Source of the DNA: Actinokineospora terrae
Lineage (GTDB): Bacteria > Actinomycetota > Actinomycetes > Mycobacteriales > Pseudonocardiaceae
DNA: 64,000 bases
Assembly: GCF_900111175.1 (NCBI RefSeq)
Contig: NZ_FOGI01000011.1
Coordinates: forward strand, 198,891-262,890
Reading direction: 5' to 3'
The position numbers and the translations under genes are program-made. Below are positions 1-9,219 of this stretch, one piece after another. The notes under the pieces are model-generated. The model did no database searches. It worked only from the letters and a program-made list of their open reading frames with translations, and was not told the DNA's origin. Positions within the stretch are counted from its first letter, which is position 1. The number at the start of each line of letters is the position of its first letter.

Positions 1-720
1 GGCGCGGCGGTGTGCCTGCGTGCGGTTGCCGTGCCGCCGAGCTTTGAGGCCGTTGTCTACGCGGGCAATGACGCGGAGAAGACGATCCCGCTCGACGGCA
101 CTCCCAGCCGCGCGCGGGTGTCCCCCTCGGGGCGCCTGGTGGGGTGGACCGTGTTCCGCGAGGGCGATTCGTACATGCCCGCGGGCTACTTCTCCACCAC
201 CGCAGGCATTTACGACCGCGTCTCGGGCACCCTCTATGGCTCGATGGAGGATTTCACCGTCCAGGGCATCGACTCCCATGACCGCAACTTCTGGGGCATC
301 ACGTTCACGCCCGACGACAAGGGTTTCTACGCGACCCTCGCTACCGGCGGCACGACGTGGCTGGTCAAGGGGGACCTTGCCAGCCGCACGATGGTTCCGG
401 TTCGCGAGAACGCGGAGTGCCCGTCCCTTTCGCCTGACGGGGGCCGTGTTGTCTACAAGAAGCGGGTGGGGGACAAGTGGCGGCTGCACCTGCTTGAGCT
501 GGGAACAGGGCAGGAGCGCCCCCTCGGCGACACCGCGGAAGTCGACGACCAAGCCGCCTGGCTCGACGACCGCACGATCCTGTACTCCCGCCCAGGCCCG
601 GACGGCCACCCCGCCATCCACAGCCTGTCCACCGATCCCTCGGCCACACCCCGCTTGATCCGGGCGAACGCGACATCGCCCGTCGTAACAGTGCGAACCG
701 ATCACTCGACTGAAGGGTGA
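1..720 (+). CDS. TolB/WD40-like beta-propeller protein, 3' part
   Basis: The frame is open from the first base of the window, so the true start lies upstream. About 239 residues are visible. They contain recurring propeller-blade patterns: a sequence reading roughly 'SPSGRLVGW', then 'FTPDDKGFYA', then 'SLSPDGGRVVYKK', spaced like the blades of TolB/PD40-type propellers. No signal peptide or membrane segment is visible in this part. The stop overlaps a GTG in the next gene's frame, but that gene more likely starts at 741. The substrate or partner cannot be told; propellers of this kind usually bind proteins or act as non-catalytic scaffolds. Confidence 0.7.
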   Translation, partial: GAAVCLRAVAVPPSFEAVVYAGNDAEKTIPLDGTPSRARVSPSGRLVGWTVFREGDSYMPAGYFSTTAGIYDRVSGTLYGSMEDFTVQGIDSHDRNFWGITFTPDDKGFYATLATGGTTWLVKGDLASRTMVPVRENAECPSLSPDGGRVVYKKRVGDKWRLHLLELGTGQERPLGDTAEVDDQAAWLDDRTILYSRPGPDGHPAIHSLSTDPSATPRLIRANATSPVVTVRTDHSTEG

Positions 721-740
721 AGTGGAGATCGGGAGGGCGC

Positions 741-1196
741 ATGCTTGAGGAAGTCGCGGCTTTGGCCGCAGCCGGGGGAACGGCGCTGGTGGAGGCCGCC
801 GCCACCGACGCGTGGGAGACCGCCAAGCAGAGGATCGCCGCGGTGCTCGGCGGCGGCGACAGCCGCAAGGTCGAACTGGCCGACACCCGCATGGAGAGCA
901 CGCGAACCGAACTCGCCCCGCTCACCGGCGCCGACTTGGAGCAGGCGAGGACCGCGCACGCCACCGTGTGGACCACCCGGCTGCGCGACGCGATCGAAGA
1001 GCGCCCCGAGGCGGCCGACGCCCTCCGCGACGCCCTCGCGGCTCTGCCTGCCACGGGCATCTCGATCAGCGGAGGCGTGTACGTCGCCGGGAACTCCACC
1101 ACCGTCGCCACCTCGGGCGGCATCGCCGCGTCGGTCATCCACGGGGGTGCGTCGACCTCCGGAAACCCTCCCCAGCCGGGAGCGGCCAAGGGCTGA
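741..1196 (+). CDS. Small protein coupled to the STAND gene
   Basis: Encodes 151 residues. The start is ATG 741, chosen because a GGGAGGGC ribosome-binding site lies just upstream; an in-frame GTG at 717 lacks one. The N-terminal two thirds looks helical and charged (Ala/Glu/Arg-rich). The C-terminus is a Gly/Ser/Thr-rich beta-type stretch (around 'ISGGVYVAGNSTTVATSGG'). A similar 'VVASSGGIASRGD' stretch occurs at the N-terminus of the next protein. The stop TGA overlaps the proposed CTG start of that gene, so the two are probably translated together. I do not recognise a named family. The context suggests an adaptor or effector-associated partner of the NB-ARC protein. Confidence 0.65.
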   Translation: MLEEVAALAAAGGTALVEAAATDAWETAKQRIAAVLGGGDSRKVELADTRMESTRTELAPLTGADLEQARTAHATVWTTRLRDAIEERPEAADALRDALAALPATGISISGGVYVAGNSTTVATSGGIAASVIHGGASTSGNPPQPGAAKG

Positions 1197-3685
1197 CCGC
1201 TCCCGGGGACACGTTCGTCTTCGCCCAGCAGGCAGTTGTCGCGTCCAGCGGCGGGATCGCCTCCCGCGGTGACCTGTTCGGGTCTGCGCCGGTAGATCTC
1301 TCGGTGCTGGCCGAGTCGGTGACCCCGCCTCCGATCAACATCACTCGACGCCTGCGAGGCCGCGAGGAGGTGATCGAAGCCCTGGCCAACCCAGCCGGAG
1401 GACAGGCTCACCTGCTGCACGGCCTCGGCGGCAGCGGCAAGACCTCGATCGCCGTCGACATCGCCCACCGCCCACTCGACCGGGACGTCTGGTGGATCTC
1501 GGCGGTCGACAGCGCCACCGTGCTGACCGGCCTGCGCACCGTCGCCCGCTTGGTCGGCCTGACCGCCGACGCGCCGACCGCGGACGAGTTGTGGGGAAGG
1601 CTCAACGGTCGCACTAGGCCGTGGCTGCTCGTCATCGACAACGCCGATGATCCTTCCTTGCTCGACTGCGACCCGGGCACTCTGGTCGCGGGCCGGGGTT
1701 GGGTGCGGCAGCCGCGTTCCGGCCATGGCCAGGTGATCATCACCAGCAGGCTGGGAGGCGATCCGGACAAGTGGGGGACCTGGCTCACCACCCACCCCAT
1801 CCGCATGCTGACCCCAGCCGACGGCGCGCAAATCCTCTTCGACCACACCAACCACCGTGGCGGTACCCAGCGCGAGGCTGAGGCCCTGGCCACCCGCCTC
1901 GGTGGACTGTCCCTGGCCCTTACCCTCGCTGGTGCCTACTTGGCGCAGGCTATCGACGACCCGTGGCCCGACCCGGCCACACCGCGCTCCTTCGCCGAGT
2001 TGCACGCCGTTTTCGACGACAGCCACGCAGGTGCTCTGGGCATCGCCACCGGCGAACAACTCGGCAACCACTTGGTCGACCGCATCTGGCAACTCGCCGT
2101 CGACCTCCTCAAAACCCGCGACCTGCCCCTCGGTGCTCCGTTCATGCACCTGCTGGCCCACTTCGCGGACGCCCCCATCCCTTACCGGTTGTTGCTGGAT
2201 CCCGAGACGGTCACCCAGTCCCCGATCTTCGCCGCTCTCGACCACGCCCAGGTCAAGGCCTTGCTCAAGGGAGCGTCCCACCTGGACCTCGCTGAGATCA
2301 GCCACATCCCCGAGCACCCCACGTTGCGCATCCACCCCCTGATGCGCGACGCGGCCCTGCGCTACCGCGACGCCGACCACGACGACCCCGAGTACATCGC
2401 GCTTGCCGCCACCCTCCTCGTCCACGCCTGTGCGGGGGAGGGCGAGGAATCGATGGAAGACCACCTGCGCTGGCCGTTCTGGGTCCTGTTCTCCCCCCAT
2501 GTGGTGCACGTGTGGCGGAAGTTGGTGGCCAGCGCGGACCCCGACCCCGTGTTGATGGGGCACTACGCGCGGATCGTCTTGTGCGTCGCCCAGTTCGTGA
2601 GCGCCCGGGGTCTCGTCGACCAGGAGGGTGCCGAGTTCGAACGACTCAGCGGTGAGTTCGACCGCCTTTTCGGTGCGGACAGCAAACACACACTGCTGGC
2701 CCGGCAGGGCGCGGCGTACATGCGCATGAGAGCAGGCGACTGGCGTCGGGCACGAGTCGAGATCAACTCTGTCCTCGCCCGACAACGAATGATCCTCGGC
2801 GAGGATCACAAGGAAACCTTGTTCTCGCGATTCCACCTCGCCAGAACGTTCCTGATGGCAGGCGACCTCGCTACCGCGGAATCGCAGGCCGCTGCCCTCT
2901 TCGAGACCATCCGAGGTGTCTTCGGCGATACCCACGCGTACGCGCTGGGAGCGCGGACCTTGTGGATCACGGTGCTCACGGAGATGGGCAGGTACGACCA
3001 GGGCCGAGTCGAGAGCGAGGCGGCACTGGTGCTCTCACGTCGAGCCTTCGGCGACGAACATGCCAGCACCATGGAGATCCGCGCGAGCTATGCCAACCTG
3101 CTCCTGTACTTGGGGGACGATGCTGCCGCGGAAATCGAACTCCGCTCTCTCGCCGAGGACTCTGGTCGACTCAGAGGACCGCGGGATCTGACAACTCTCA
3201 ACGCTCGCAATGGCCTCGCCGAGATCTACGTCCGGCGGAGTGACTACGTCGCCGCACTCGCGGTGTACGAGGAGGTCCTCCCGGCCGTGATCGATATGTT
3301 CGGACCAGCTGGGCAGGAGACGTTGGCGTTGCGGTGCAACCGCGCGAGGTCCCTCCAAGCTGCGGGTCGCTTCGACGAGGCGATGGTGGAGTACGACAGC
3401 GCTCTCCCCCTGTTCCTGGGGAACTATGGTGACCAGCACCCCGACACTGTGAAGATCCGGGTCAACCGCGCCGCGCTCCTGTCGATGATGGGACGGCGAG
3501 TGGAAGCCGAGAGCGAGATGCGGGCCGCGCTGGACATCCAACTTCGCACGCTCGGCCCTGATCATCCGAACACCCAGGTGGTCAAGAAGAACCTCCAGGC
3601 CATCCGACAGCAAGCCCTGGGGTTGGGCAGGCCGGTGATGTGGCATGGGCCTGGGAAGCGGAAGAAGAAGGGGAAGAAGCGCTAG
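1193..3685 (+). CDS. NB-ARC/TPR STAND NTPase (NLR-like)
   Basis: About 830 residues. Near the N-terminus is a 'VVASSGGIASRGD' stretch typical of actinobacterial NB-ARC/TPR proteins. The P-loop GLGGSGKT is at about residues 77-84 and the Walker B-like WLLVIDNADD at about 144-153, followed by a winged-helix-like part. From about residue 480 there are TPR_12-type repeats, with 'LGEDHKETL', 'FGDTHAYAL', 'FGDEHASTM' and 'LGPDHPNT' at about 43-residue spacing, and the protein ends in a Lys/Arg-rich tail. Such STAND proteins act as ligand-triggered oligomerising switches in signalling or antiphage defence. I see no fused effector domain. The frame stays open back to a GTG at 812, but that part is an Arg-rich shadow of the upstream gene. 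CTG 1193, overlapping the upstream TGA with GGGAG 10 nt before it, fits best; GTG 1304 is the fallback. Confidence 0.85.
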   Translation: MTAPGDTFVFAQQAVVASSGGIASRGDLFGSAPVDLSVLAESVTPPPINITRRLRGREEVIEALANPAGGQAHLLHGLGGSGKTSIAVDIAHRPLDRDVWWISAVDSATVLTGLRTVARLVGLTADAPTADELWGRLNGRTRPWLLVIDNADDPSLLDCDPGTLVAGRGWVRQPRSGHGQVIITSRLGGDPDKWGTWLTTHPIRMLTPADGAQILFDHTNHRGGTQREAEALATRLGGLSLALTLAGAYLAQAIDDPWPDPATPRSFAELHAVFDDSHAGALGIATGEQLGNHLVDRIWQLAVDLLKTRDLPLGAPFMHLLAHFADAPIPYRLLLDPETVTQSPIFAALDHAQVKALLKGASHLDLAEISHIPEHPTLRIHPLMRDAALRYRDADHDDPEYIALAATLLVHACAGEGEESMEDHLRWPFWVLFSPHVVHVWRKLVASADPDPVLMGHYARIVLCVAQFVSARGLVDQEGAEFERLSGEFDRLFGADSKHTLLARQGAAYMRMRAGDWRRARVEINSVLARQRMILGEDHKETLFSRFHLARTFLMAGDLATAESQAAALFETIRGVFGDTHAYALGARTLWITVLTEMGRYDQGRVESEAALVLSRRAFGDEHASTMEIRASYANLLLYLGDDAAAEIELRSLAEDSGRLRGPRDLTTLNARNGLAEIYVRRSDYVAALAVYEEVLPAVIDMFGPAGQETLALRCNRARSLQAAGRFDEAMVEYDSALPLFLGNYGDQHPDTVKIRVNRAALLSMMGRRVEAESEMRAALDIQLRTLGPDHPNTQVVKKNLQAIRQQALGLGRPVMWHGPGKRKKKGKKR

Positions 3686-6102
3686 TCGGGGAGGGTTGCG
3701 GCGGTGATGGGGCGGGTCTTGGTGGCGCGCCAGGTGGGGATGAGGGTGGCGGTGAGGGTGAGGAGGGCCATGGTGGTGGCTATGGCGAGGTAGATCCATA
3801 AGGGGCCGAGGGGGAGGAGGGAGTCGCGGACTACGAGGGTGAAGGGGATGAGGGTGCCTGCGGAGACGGCGGTGCCGAGGGTGAGGCCGACGAGGGTGGT
3901 GAGCAGGGCCTCGGTGGTCATCATGCGCAGGACCTGGGGGCGGGTGGAGCCGGTGAGGCGTTGGAGGGCGAACTCGCGGCGGCGGGTGGTGGTGGACATC
4001 GCGAGGGTGTTGATCACGGCGATGACGGTGTAGGCGATGATCATGCCGACGAGGGTGTAGTTGACCCAGGCGCCGATGTCCTGGCCTTTCTGGAAGGCGG
4101 CGGTGAGGGACTCGCGGGTGCCGATGACGGCGTCCGGGGTGGTGGCGATCGCGGCGGCGAGGGCTGTGGTGTCGCCGCGGAGCAGGATCTGCTGCGGCAG
4201 GGCCGTTGTGGTGTGGGGGAGCACCAACGAGGTCGGGGCCAGGATGGTCTCGAAGCCGGGGACGCCGGTGAAGGTGGCGGTGACCGTGACCCTGGTTTCC
4301 GCGCCGTCGCCCAGGCGGACGGTGAGGGAGTCGCCCGGGTGGTAACCGAGGGACTGCGGTGCGGCGATGGCGTTGCCGGACAACCTGTCCAGGGTGCCCT
4401 CGGTGAGGGTCACGGCGGTGGTGGCCGAGATGTCGCCGGAGACGGCCTGGGTGGGGAAGCCGTCGTCGTCCTGGCCGGAGTGGAACGGGGCGGTGATGTA
4501 CATGCGGGTGCTCGTCAGCGCGGTGGCGGCGGTGATGCCGGGGGTGGCGCGGAGGCGGTCGGCGAGGTCGACGGGGAGTCCACCGGTGGTGGAGGTGACC
4601 ACGGCGTCGGCGCGCAGGGTGGCGGCGTAGGCCTCCTGGGTCACCGCGACCTGGGTGGTCTGGAGGTAGATGTTCGCGGTCGCGATGCCGGTGGCCAGCA
4701 TGATCGGGGTGACGGCCGAGGCGAGCCGGACCGTGCGGGCGCGGGCGTTGAGCAGGCCCAGTTCGCCCGCGACACCGGTGACCGCTCTGAGCGGCCAGCG
4801 CAGGACGGCCACCAGGAACCGGGTGATGCCGGGCGAGACGAGGGCCAGCGCGATCGCCCAGAGGATCACGGACGGTCCGGCGGTGCTCGCGGCGACCGGG
4901 CCCTCCATGACCGTGACGGTGACGATGGCCAGCGCGAGCCCGCCGCCGAGGGCCAGGAACGCCAGGACCGCGCGAGGCGCGCTCAGCCACCGCGCCTCCA
5001 GCGACGACTCGGTCAACGCCTCGGTCGGCCGGGTTCGCGCTGCCCGCCTGGCCGCGACCAGAGCCGCCGCGACCGTCGTCAGCAGACCGGACCCGACGGC
5101 GACGATCATCGGGATCCAGCCCTGGTGGAACACGACCCCGGCCGACACCACGCCCTTGGCCACGAGCTCGTCGAACAGCAGCTCGCCGATCCACCGCCCC
5201 GGGACGCAGCCCAGCACGGTCGCCACGACGCCGACCAGCAACGCCTCGTTGAGCACCATCCGGCGCAGCTGCCCCGGTGTGGTGCCGATCGCGCGCAGCA
5301 GGGCCAGTTCGCGGGACCGCTGCCGCACGGACAGGCCGAGCGTGGAGGCGACGACGAACACCGCCGTCGTGATCGCCAGGCCCCCGATGACCCCGGCGAG
5401 CGCGATCAGCCCGCCGCCCTTCTCCTCGGCGTCGGGGTGCTCGACCAGGCCGCGGTCGTCGCCCGCGAGGACGACCCCGAACCGGCTCAACCGCTCGGAC
5501 AGCGCCGCCAGGTCTGTTCCGGGTATGGCCACCACGGACACGCTGTCCACAGTGGATCGCCCGGCCAGCTCGGCGACGTCTTTATCGGCGAACACCGGCC
5601 ACTCGGATGTCCCGGCGACGTCGAACTCGCGTGACTTGCCCCGGTAGGAGACTGTGACTTTCTCGCCTGCCCCAGCGGGCAGCCATACCTGACCCGGCGC
5701 GGTGGTCTTGCCTGTGGACGCCGAACCGTGCGCGGTGGTGGGGACGCCGTTGATGGCTACCGGGAACGACACGTCCGGTTCGGCTGAGCGCACCCCTTGC
5801 ACGCCCTTGACCTGATCGACGACGGCTGGAGCCAACCGCACCCGCTCGGTCAGGAGCACGGTGTCGGTGTGGTGCTTGTCGTCCTCATCGGACGGATCGT
5901 CCCGCGCCATCTCGAACTTGTTGGGCGCCACCACCTGGAGATCCGCGTGCGCCAACCGCTGCGGCGGGGTGGCGGTCCGGATCCCGGTCTCCATGAGACC
6001 GGCGCAGGCCAGAACCAGCGCACTGCCGAAGAACAGCGCGACGAAGGTGCCGAGGAAGCCGCCCTTGCGGAAGCGCAGGGTGCGCAGGGCTAGGCCAAGC
6101 AT
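3682..6102 (-). CDS. FtsX/MacB-type ABC transporter permease
   Basis: 806 residues with the duplicated architecture of large actinobacterial FtsX permeases. There is an N-terminal membrane helix (about 12-35) and a long extracellular MacB-PCD-like region with 'PDVSFPV'. Three helices starting near residue 235 lead into the FtsX core, where 'RSRELALLRAIG' is the cytoplasmic coupling motif. A second extracellular domain and a second FtsX core follow near the C-terminus ('RRREFALQRLTG'). It probably pairs with the ATPase at 6412-7149 to export lipids or peptides or to act mechanically on the envelope; the substrate is unknown. It overlaps the convergent STAND gene by four bases (CTAG). Its 5' end has been partly duplicated upstream. 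Confidence 0.9.
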   Translation of the reverse strand: MLGLALRTLRFRKGGFLGTFVALFFGSALVLACAGLMETGIRTATPPQRLAHADLQVVAPNKFEMARDDPSDEDDKHHTDTVLLTERVRLAPAVVDQVKGVQGVRSAEPDVSFPVAINGVPTTAHGSASTGKTTAPGQVWLPAGAGEKVTVSYRGKSREFDVAGTSEWPVFADKDVAELAGRSTVDSVSVVAIPGTDLAALSERLSRFGVVLAGDDRGLVEHPDAEEKGGGLIALAGVIGGLAITTAVFVVASTLGLSVRQRSRELALLRAIGTTPGQLRRMVLNEALLVGVVATVLGCVPGRWIGELLFDELVAKGVVSAGVVFHQGWIPMIVAVGSGLLTTVAAALVAARRAARTRPTEALTESSLEARWLSAPRAVLAFLALGGGLALAIVTVTVMEGPVAASTAGPSVILWAIALALVSPGITRFLVAVLRWPLRAVTGVAGELGLLNARARTVRLASAVTPIMLATGIATANIYLQTTQVAVTQEAYAATLRADAVVTSTTGGLPVDLADRLRATPGITAATALTSTRMYITAPFHSGQDDDGFPTQAVSGDISATTAVTLTEGTLDRLSGNAIAAPQSLGYHPGDSLTVRLGDGAETRVTVTATFTGVPGFETILAPTSLVLPHTTTALPQQILLRGDTTALAAAIATTPDAVIGTRESLTAAFQKGQDIGAWVNYTLVGMIIAYTVIAVINTLAMSTTTRRREFALQRLTGSTRPQVLRMMTTEALLTTLVGLTLGTAVSAGTLIPFTLVVRDSLLPLGPLWIYLAIATTMALLTLTATLIPTWRATKTRPITAATLPD

Positions 6103-6380
6103 GGTGCTACCACCCTGGTTCGGCTGTGGGCCATCTTGTCCACTGGTGCCTGATGCTGATCGCGATGGCGCAGGGGACGGAGGGTTAGGCCGAGCATCAC
6201 GCCACCACTCTGGTGCCGGAGCCCGGTATCGGGCCGCTGCGGTAGAGGTGTCGTCCGGACGCCCGTTTCCGTGAGGCTGGCGGAGGCTAGTACTAGGGCG
6301 CTGCCGAAGAACAATGCGACGAAGGTGCCGAGGAAGCCGCCCTTGCGGAAGCGCAGGGTGTGGAGGGCTAGGGCGAGCAT
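6090..6380 (-). pseudogene. Decayed duplicate of the permease 5' end
   Basis: The open frame gives 96 residues. The first 42 are nearly identical to the N-terminus of the neighbouring permease ('LRFRKGGFLGTFVALFFGS'), and the match then breaks down. Around position 6200 a second, shorter copy of the permease start appears (MLGLTLRPLRHR, compare MLGLALRTLRFR), after which the frame runs into the real permease start. The region therefore holds two incomplete extra copies of the permease 5' end. It has no complete domain and is best read as duplication debris between the ATPase and permease genes. It might still be translated as a one-helix peptide. Confidence 0.75.
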
Positions 6381-6411
6381 GGGGTCACCGCGCAGGTGGG
6401 AGAGGTGGGCA

Positions 6412-7149
6412 TCAGGCTGCTGCCCAGGCGCCGAGGTGGGTCATTCGGTCGGCTACGGCTTCGGGGGTGGGGGAGTGGAGTTCGCCGACCAGGGTGCCGT
6501 CGGCGAGGAAGATGACTCGGTCGGCGAAGGAGGCGGCTACCGGGTCGTGGGTGACCATGACGATGGTCTGGGATGACGCGGTGACTGCTTGGCGGAGGAG
6601 GGTGAGGACCTCGCGGGCGGTGCGGGTGTCGAGGGCGCCGGTGGGTTCGTCGGCGAAGATGACGGCGGGGCGGGTCACCAGGGCCCTGGCGATGGCGACG
6701 CGTTGCTGCTGGCCGCCGGAGAGCTGGGCTGGGCGGTGGCCGAGGCGGTTCTCGAGGCCGACCCGGTGCACCACCTCGGACATCGCGGCGCGGTCCGGTG
6801 TGCGGCCAGCCAGGCGCAGCGGGAGGGCGATGTTCTGCGCGACCGTCAACGCGGGCAGCAGGTTGAACGCCTGGAACACAAAGCCGATCTTGTCGCGGCG
6901 CAGCCTGGTCAGCTGGTTCTCCCCGAGCCCGGTCAGCTCGACCCCCGCCAGCTCCACCGACCCGCTGGTCGGCTTGTCCAACCCGGCGGCGCAGTGCAGG
7001 AACGTGCTCTTGCCGGACCCGGACGGCCCCATCACCGCCGTGAACGTCCCCCGCTCGAACCCCGCGCTCACCCCCGCGAGCGCGGCCACCGCCCCGCTGC
7101 CCTTGCCGTAGACCTTCCGCACCCCGGACAGGCGCACCGCGTCACTCAC
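6412..7149 (-). CDS. LolD/MacB-type ABC transporter ATPase
   Basis: 245 residues, full length for the family. Walker A GPSGSGKST is at 41-49, the Q-loop 'FVFQAFNLLP' near 90-99, the signature LSGGQQQR at 143-150, Walker B ending ADEP at 166-169, and the H-loop 'VTHD' near 200. It energises the FtsX-type permease encoded downstream on the same strand (3682-6102), from which it is separated only by the decayed duplicate. The predicted complex is an envelope exporter or mechanotransmission ABC system rather than a nutrient importer, because no binding protein is present. Confidence 0.95.
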   Translation of the reverse strand: MSDAVRLSGVRKVYGKGSGAVAALAGVSAGFERGTFTAVMGPSGSGKSTFLHCAAGLDKPTSGSVELAGVELTGLGENQLTRLRRDKIGFVFQAFNLLPALTVAQNIALPLRLAGRTPDRAAMSEVVHRVGLENRLGHRPAQLSGGQQQRVAIARALVTRPAVIFADEPTGALDTRTAREVLTLLRQAVTASSQTIVMVTHDPVAASFADRVIFLADGTLVGELHSPTPEAVADRMTHLGAWAAA

Positions 7150-7219
7150 GTCTTCTCCCCGTGTCGATTCGACCTGGGACAGACGTTAGGGCGCTGAACA
7201 GCCGGAACCCATGGCGCTG

Positions 7220-7250
7220 GCACTAGTCTTCGGGGTAGGGCTAGCACTAC
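7220..7250. promoter_or_regulatory. Direct repeat upstream of ABC operon
   Basis: GCACTAG at 7220 and GCACTAC at 7244 recur 24 bp apart, within a CTAG-rich stretch between the ABC ATPase start and the stop of the next minus-strand gene. It could be a regulator site for the ABC operon. This is a weak call resting on the repeat alone. Confidence 0.25.
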
Positions 7251-8461
7251 CTCCGGCGGCGTCGGCTCCCCGCGGCGGCCGCCCCGGCGCCCACGATCAG
7301 CACGATCGCCGTCAGCCCCCAGCGCCGCTTCTCCTCGGTGCTGCTGCGTGCCCGACCAGCCGCCCGGGGGTCCTCTGTTGGCGTCGTCGGCTGCGGTCGG
7401 TACGAGCGCTTGGTCGTCAACTCAGGCGGTGGCGGGACGGGCGGAACGGCCGTGGTCGGTTGCAGCGGAGGCGGGGGCACCACCGGGATCGGGGTCGGGC
7501 TGATCACCGGCGGCGACACGGGAACCACCGGCGCACGGGCGGGCGGCGGCGCCGGAACAGGCGCCGGGCCGGGAGCCGGGCCGGGAGCCGGGGCGGGCGG
7601 GGTCGGCTGCGGTGTCGTCGCGGGTGCCACCCCCGGCAGGCACGCCGTGGCGTCCGACGAGCTCACCGCGGGCCACGAGCCCACCTCCGTCGCCGCGCCC
7701 GTACCCAGGTCGATCCGGAACAACGGTGACCGCCCCGCGATCCGGTTCGCGGCCGCATAGAGCGCGCCATCGGGAGCCAGCACCGCGACCCCGAACGACG
7801 CACCCCCCGGCAGGCCCGTTGTCGCTACCTGGACGACCTGCCCGTTCCTGAGGTCGACCCGGACCACCCGGCTGCCGCTGTAGTCGGACGCCACCCCGTA
7901 CGCGACCCCACCGCGCACGTCGAAGTCGTCCACGCCGACGATCAGCCCCCGCGGCGAGGTCATCACCGCGTCGACCACACCGAGGTAGGTGTTGCTCCCC
8001 GGGTCCAGGTCGATCCGGTAGATGGCCGAGTCGACGCGCACGACCAGCTCGGAGCCGACGATCGTGCCCGCCGTCGCGCTGGTGAACCTGTCGTTGGGGA
8101 AGTTCAGCTCGTTGACCCTGCGCACCGGCCCGTGGTCGATGACGTCGCCCTCGGTGCCGATGGACACCACGTGCGCGCCGTCGCCGAACGTCCCCTCGGT
8201 GGAACGCGTGGACAGCCCCCACAGCGAGTTCGTGTCCTCGGAGTAGGCGATCGCGTTGACCCGGTAGCGCAAGGTCGCTATCTGCTGCGCCGCGGTGTTG
8301 GCGAGGTTGACCCGGCTCAACACCGAGAACCCGGTCACGTCCGTGCTGTGCACGCGGAAGAACGTGCACGACACCGGTGCCGCCTCGCCTTCCGCGAGCC
8401 CGAGCACGGCGCCACCGGCCAACACCACCCCTACGGCGCCGACGGTCGCGAGGCGTTTCAT
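7247..8461 (-). CDS. Secreted or anchored beta-propeller-like protein, Pro-rich
   Basis: 404 residues. It has a signal peptide (MKRLA then an Ala/Gly/Val core to about residue 27) and a propeller-like domain at about 30-270, with blades such as 'LSRVNLANTAAQQIATLRY' and 'LFRIDLGTGAATEVG', similar to DUF6923-type domains. A Pro/Ala-rich linker follows (about 275-360), then a C-terminal membrane helix and an Arg tail, without an LPxTG motif. The start ATG 8461 overlaps the upstream gene's TGA (ATGA), so it is translationally coupled to the DUF4239 gene. Likely an extracytoplasmic, membrane-tethered protein; its partner is unknown. Confidence 0.75.
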   Translation of the reverse strand: MKRLATVGAVGVVLAGGAVLGLAEGEAAPVSCTFFRVHSTDVTGFSVLSRVNLANTAAQQIATLRYRVNAIAYSEDTNSLWGLSTRSTEGTFGDGAHVVSIGTEGDVIDHGPVRRVNELNFPNDRFTSATAGTIVGSELVVRVDSAIYRIDLDPGSNTYLGVVDAVMTSPRGLIVGVDDFDVRGGVAYGVASDYSGSRVVRVDLRNGQVVQVATTGLPGGASFGVAVLAPDGALYAAANRIAGRSPLFRIDLGTGAATEVGSWPAVSSSDATACLPGVAPATTPQPTPPAPAPGPAPGPAPVPAPPPARAPVVPVSPPVISPTPIPVVPPPPLQPTTAVPPVPPPPELTTKRSYRPQPTTPTEDPRAAGRARSSTEEKRRWGLTAIVLIVGAGAAAAGSRRRRR

Positions 8462-9219
8462 TGCAGTCGCGCCTGCGCGCTCTCGAACGCCGAGGGCTCT
8501 ACCTTCGCCCCACCGCTGTAAGGGTTCTGCAATTGGTGCGTCGCGAACAGCAGCAGAGAGAGCGTTCCGGCCAGAATCGACACGATGACGATATGGGTAA
8601 TCGGCCGAGGCCCACCGAACATCAGCGGTAGGGCTACCGACATGACGCTGCCCGCGATGAGCGCGAACCACAGCACGTCACTGATGCCGTTGCCCGCCGC
8701 GTTGAGCCTCTCCTGCCGCGCCTGGTAGACGTCCCACAGCTTGTTCGCCGCGTCGATCTTCTGGTTGTTCTGCCAGTCGTCGTTGGCGGGCGCCTTCGCC
8801 ACCGCCGCGCGCATCCGCTCCAGCATCGACCACCCGTCGCCCGCGACGTCGTCGTTGCCCTGCTCCATGTCCGGCCACTCCTGCTCGACCACGGTGGTGG
8901 CGTAGTCGGCGCTGAGCCTGCGCACCTCGGACGCGGTCGGCTCGCCGAGCGAGTCCGTCGCCCACCTGGCCGCGACCAGGTTCTCCGCCTCGCGGTACGA
9001 GGTGTCCTCCGCGGCGCTGGTGCCGTCGAACAGCGAGATCAGCACGAACGCGAGCAGCACGGCGTGCAACCCGCCCACGATGGTGAACACCTGACCCGCG
9101 GCCTCGTTGTTGTCGACGGTGCCCAGGGTCTCGCCGAAGCGGCGGATCAGGTACGCGACGGCGGCGGTGGCGATGGCCGCGCCGAAGACCCAGATCAACC
9201 CGGAGAGGTAGATGTTCAT
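8458..9219 (-). CDS. DUF4239 (bestrophin-like) membrane protein
   Basis: 253 residues. Two N-terminal membrane helices (about 5-28 and 42-65) flank 'VDNNEAAGQVFTIVGGLHAV', a pattern typical of DUF4239. A long soluble helical region follows, and then two C-terminal helices. The start at 9219 is chosen because the protein begins directly with the first helix; upstream codons in the frame look non-coding. A GAAG lies before the start. Its function is unknown; the family has been likened to bestrophin channels. The ATGA overlap with the next gene suggests that the two act together. Confidence 0.8.
   Translation of the reverse strand: MNIYLSGLIWVFGAAIATAAVAYLIRRFGETLGTVDNNEAAGQVFTIVGGLHAVLLAFVLISLFDGTSAAEDTSYREAENLVAARWATDSLGEPTASEVRRLSADYATTVVEQEWPDMEQGNDDVAGDGWSMLERMRAAVAKAPANDDWQNNQKIDAANKLWDVYQARQERLNAAGNGISDVLWFALIAGSVMSVALPLMFGGPRPITHIVIVSILAGTLSLLLFATHQLQNPYSGGAKVEPSAFESAQARLQ

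Noticed and set aside
365..2935. Long minus-strand open frame (856 codons) opposite the propeller and STAND genes
   Set aside because: Composition is that of an antisense shadow: repeated Gly/Val/Arg/Glu, no motif, and clear coding signatures on the other strand.
3035..5194. 719-codon minus-strand frame across the permease and the STAND 3' end
   Set aside because: Arg/His/Pro-rich shadow in a different frame from the well-supported FtsX permease.
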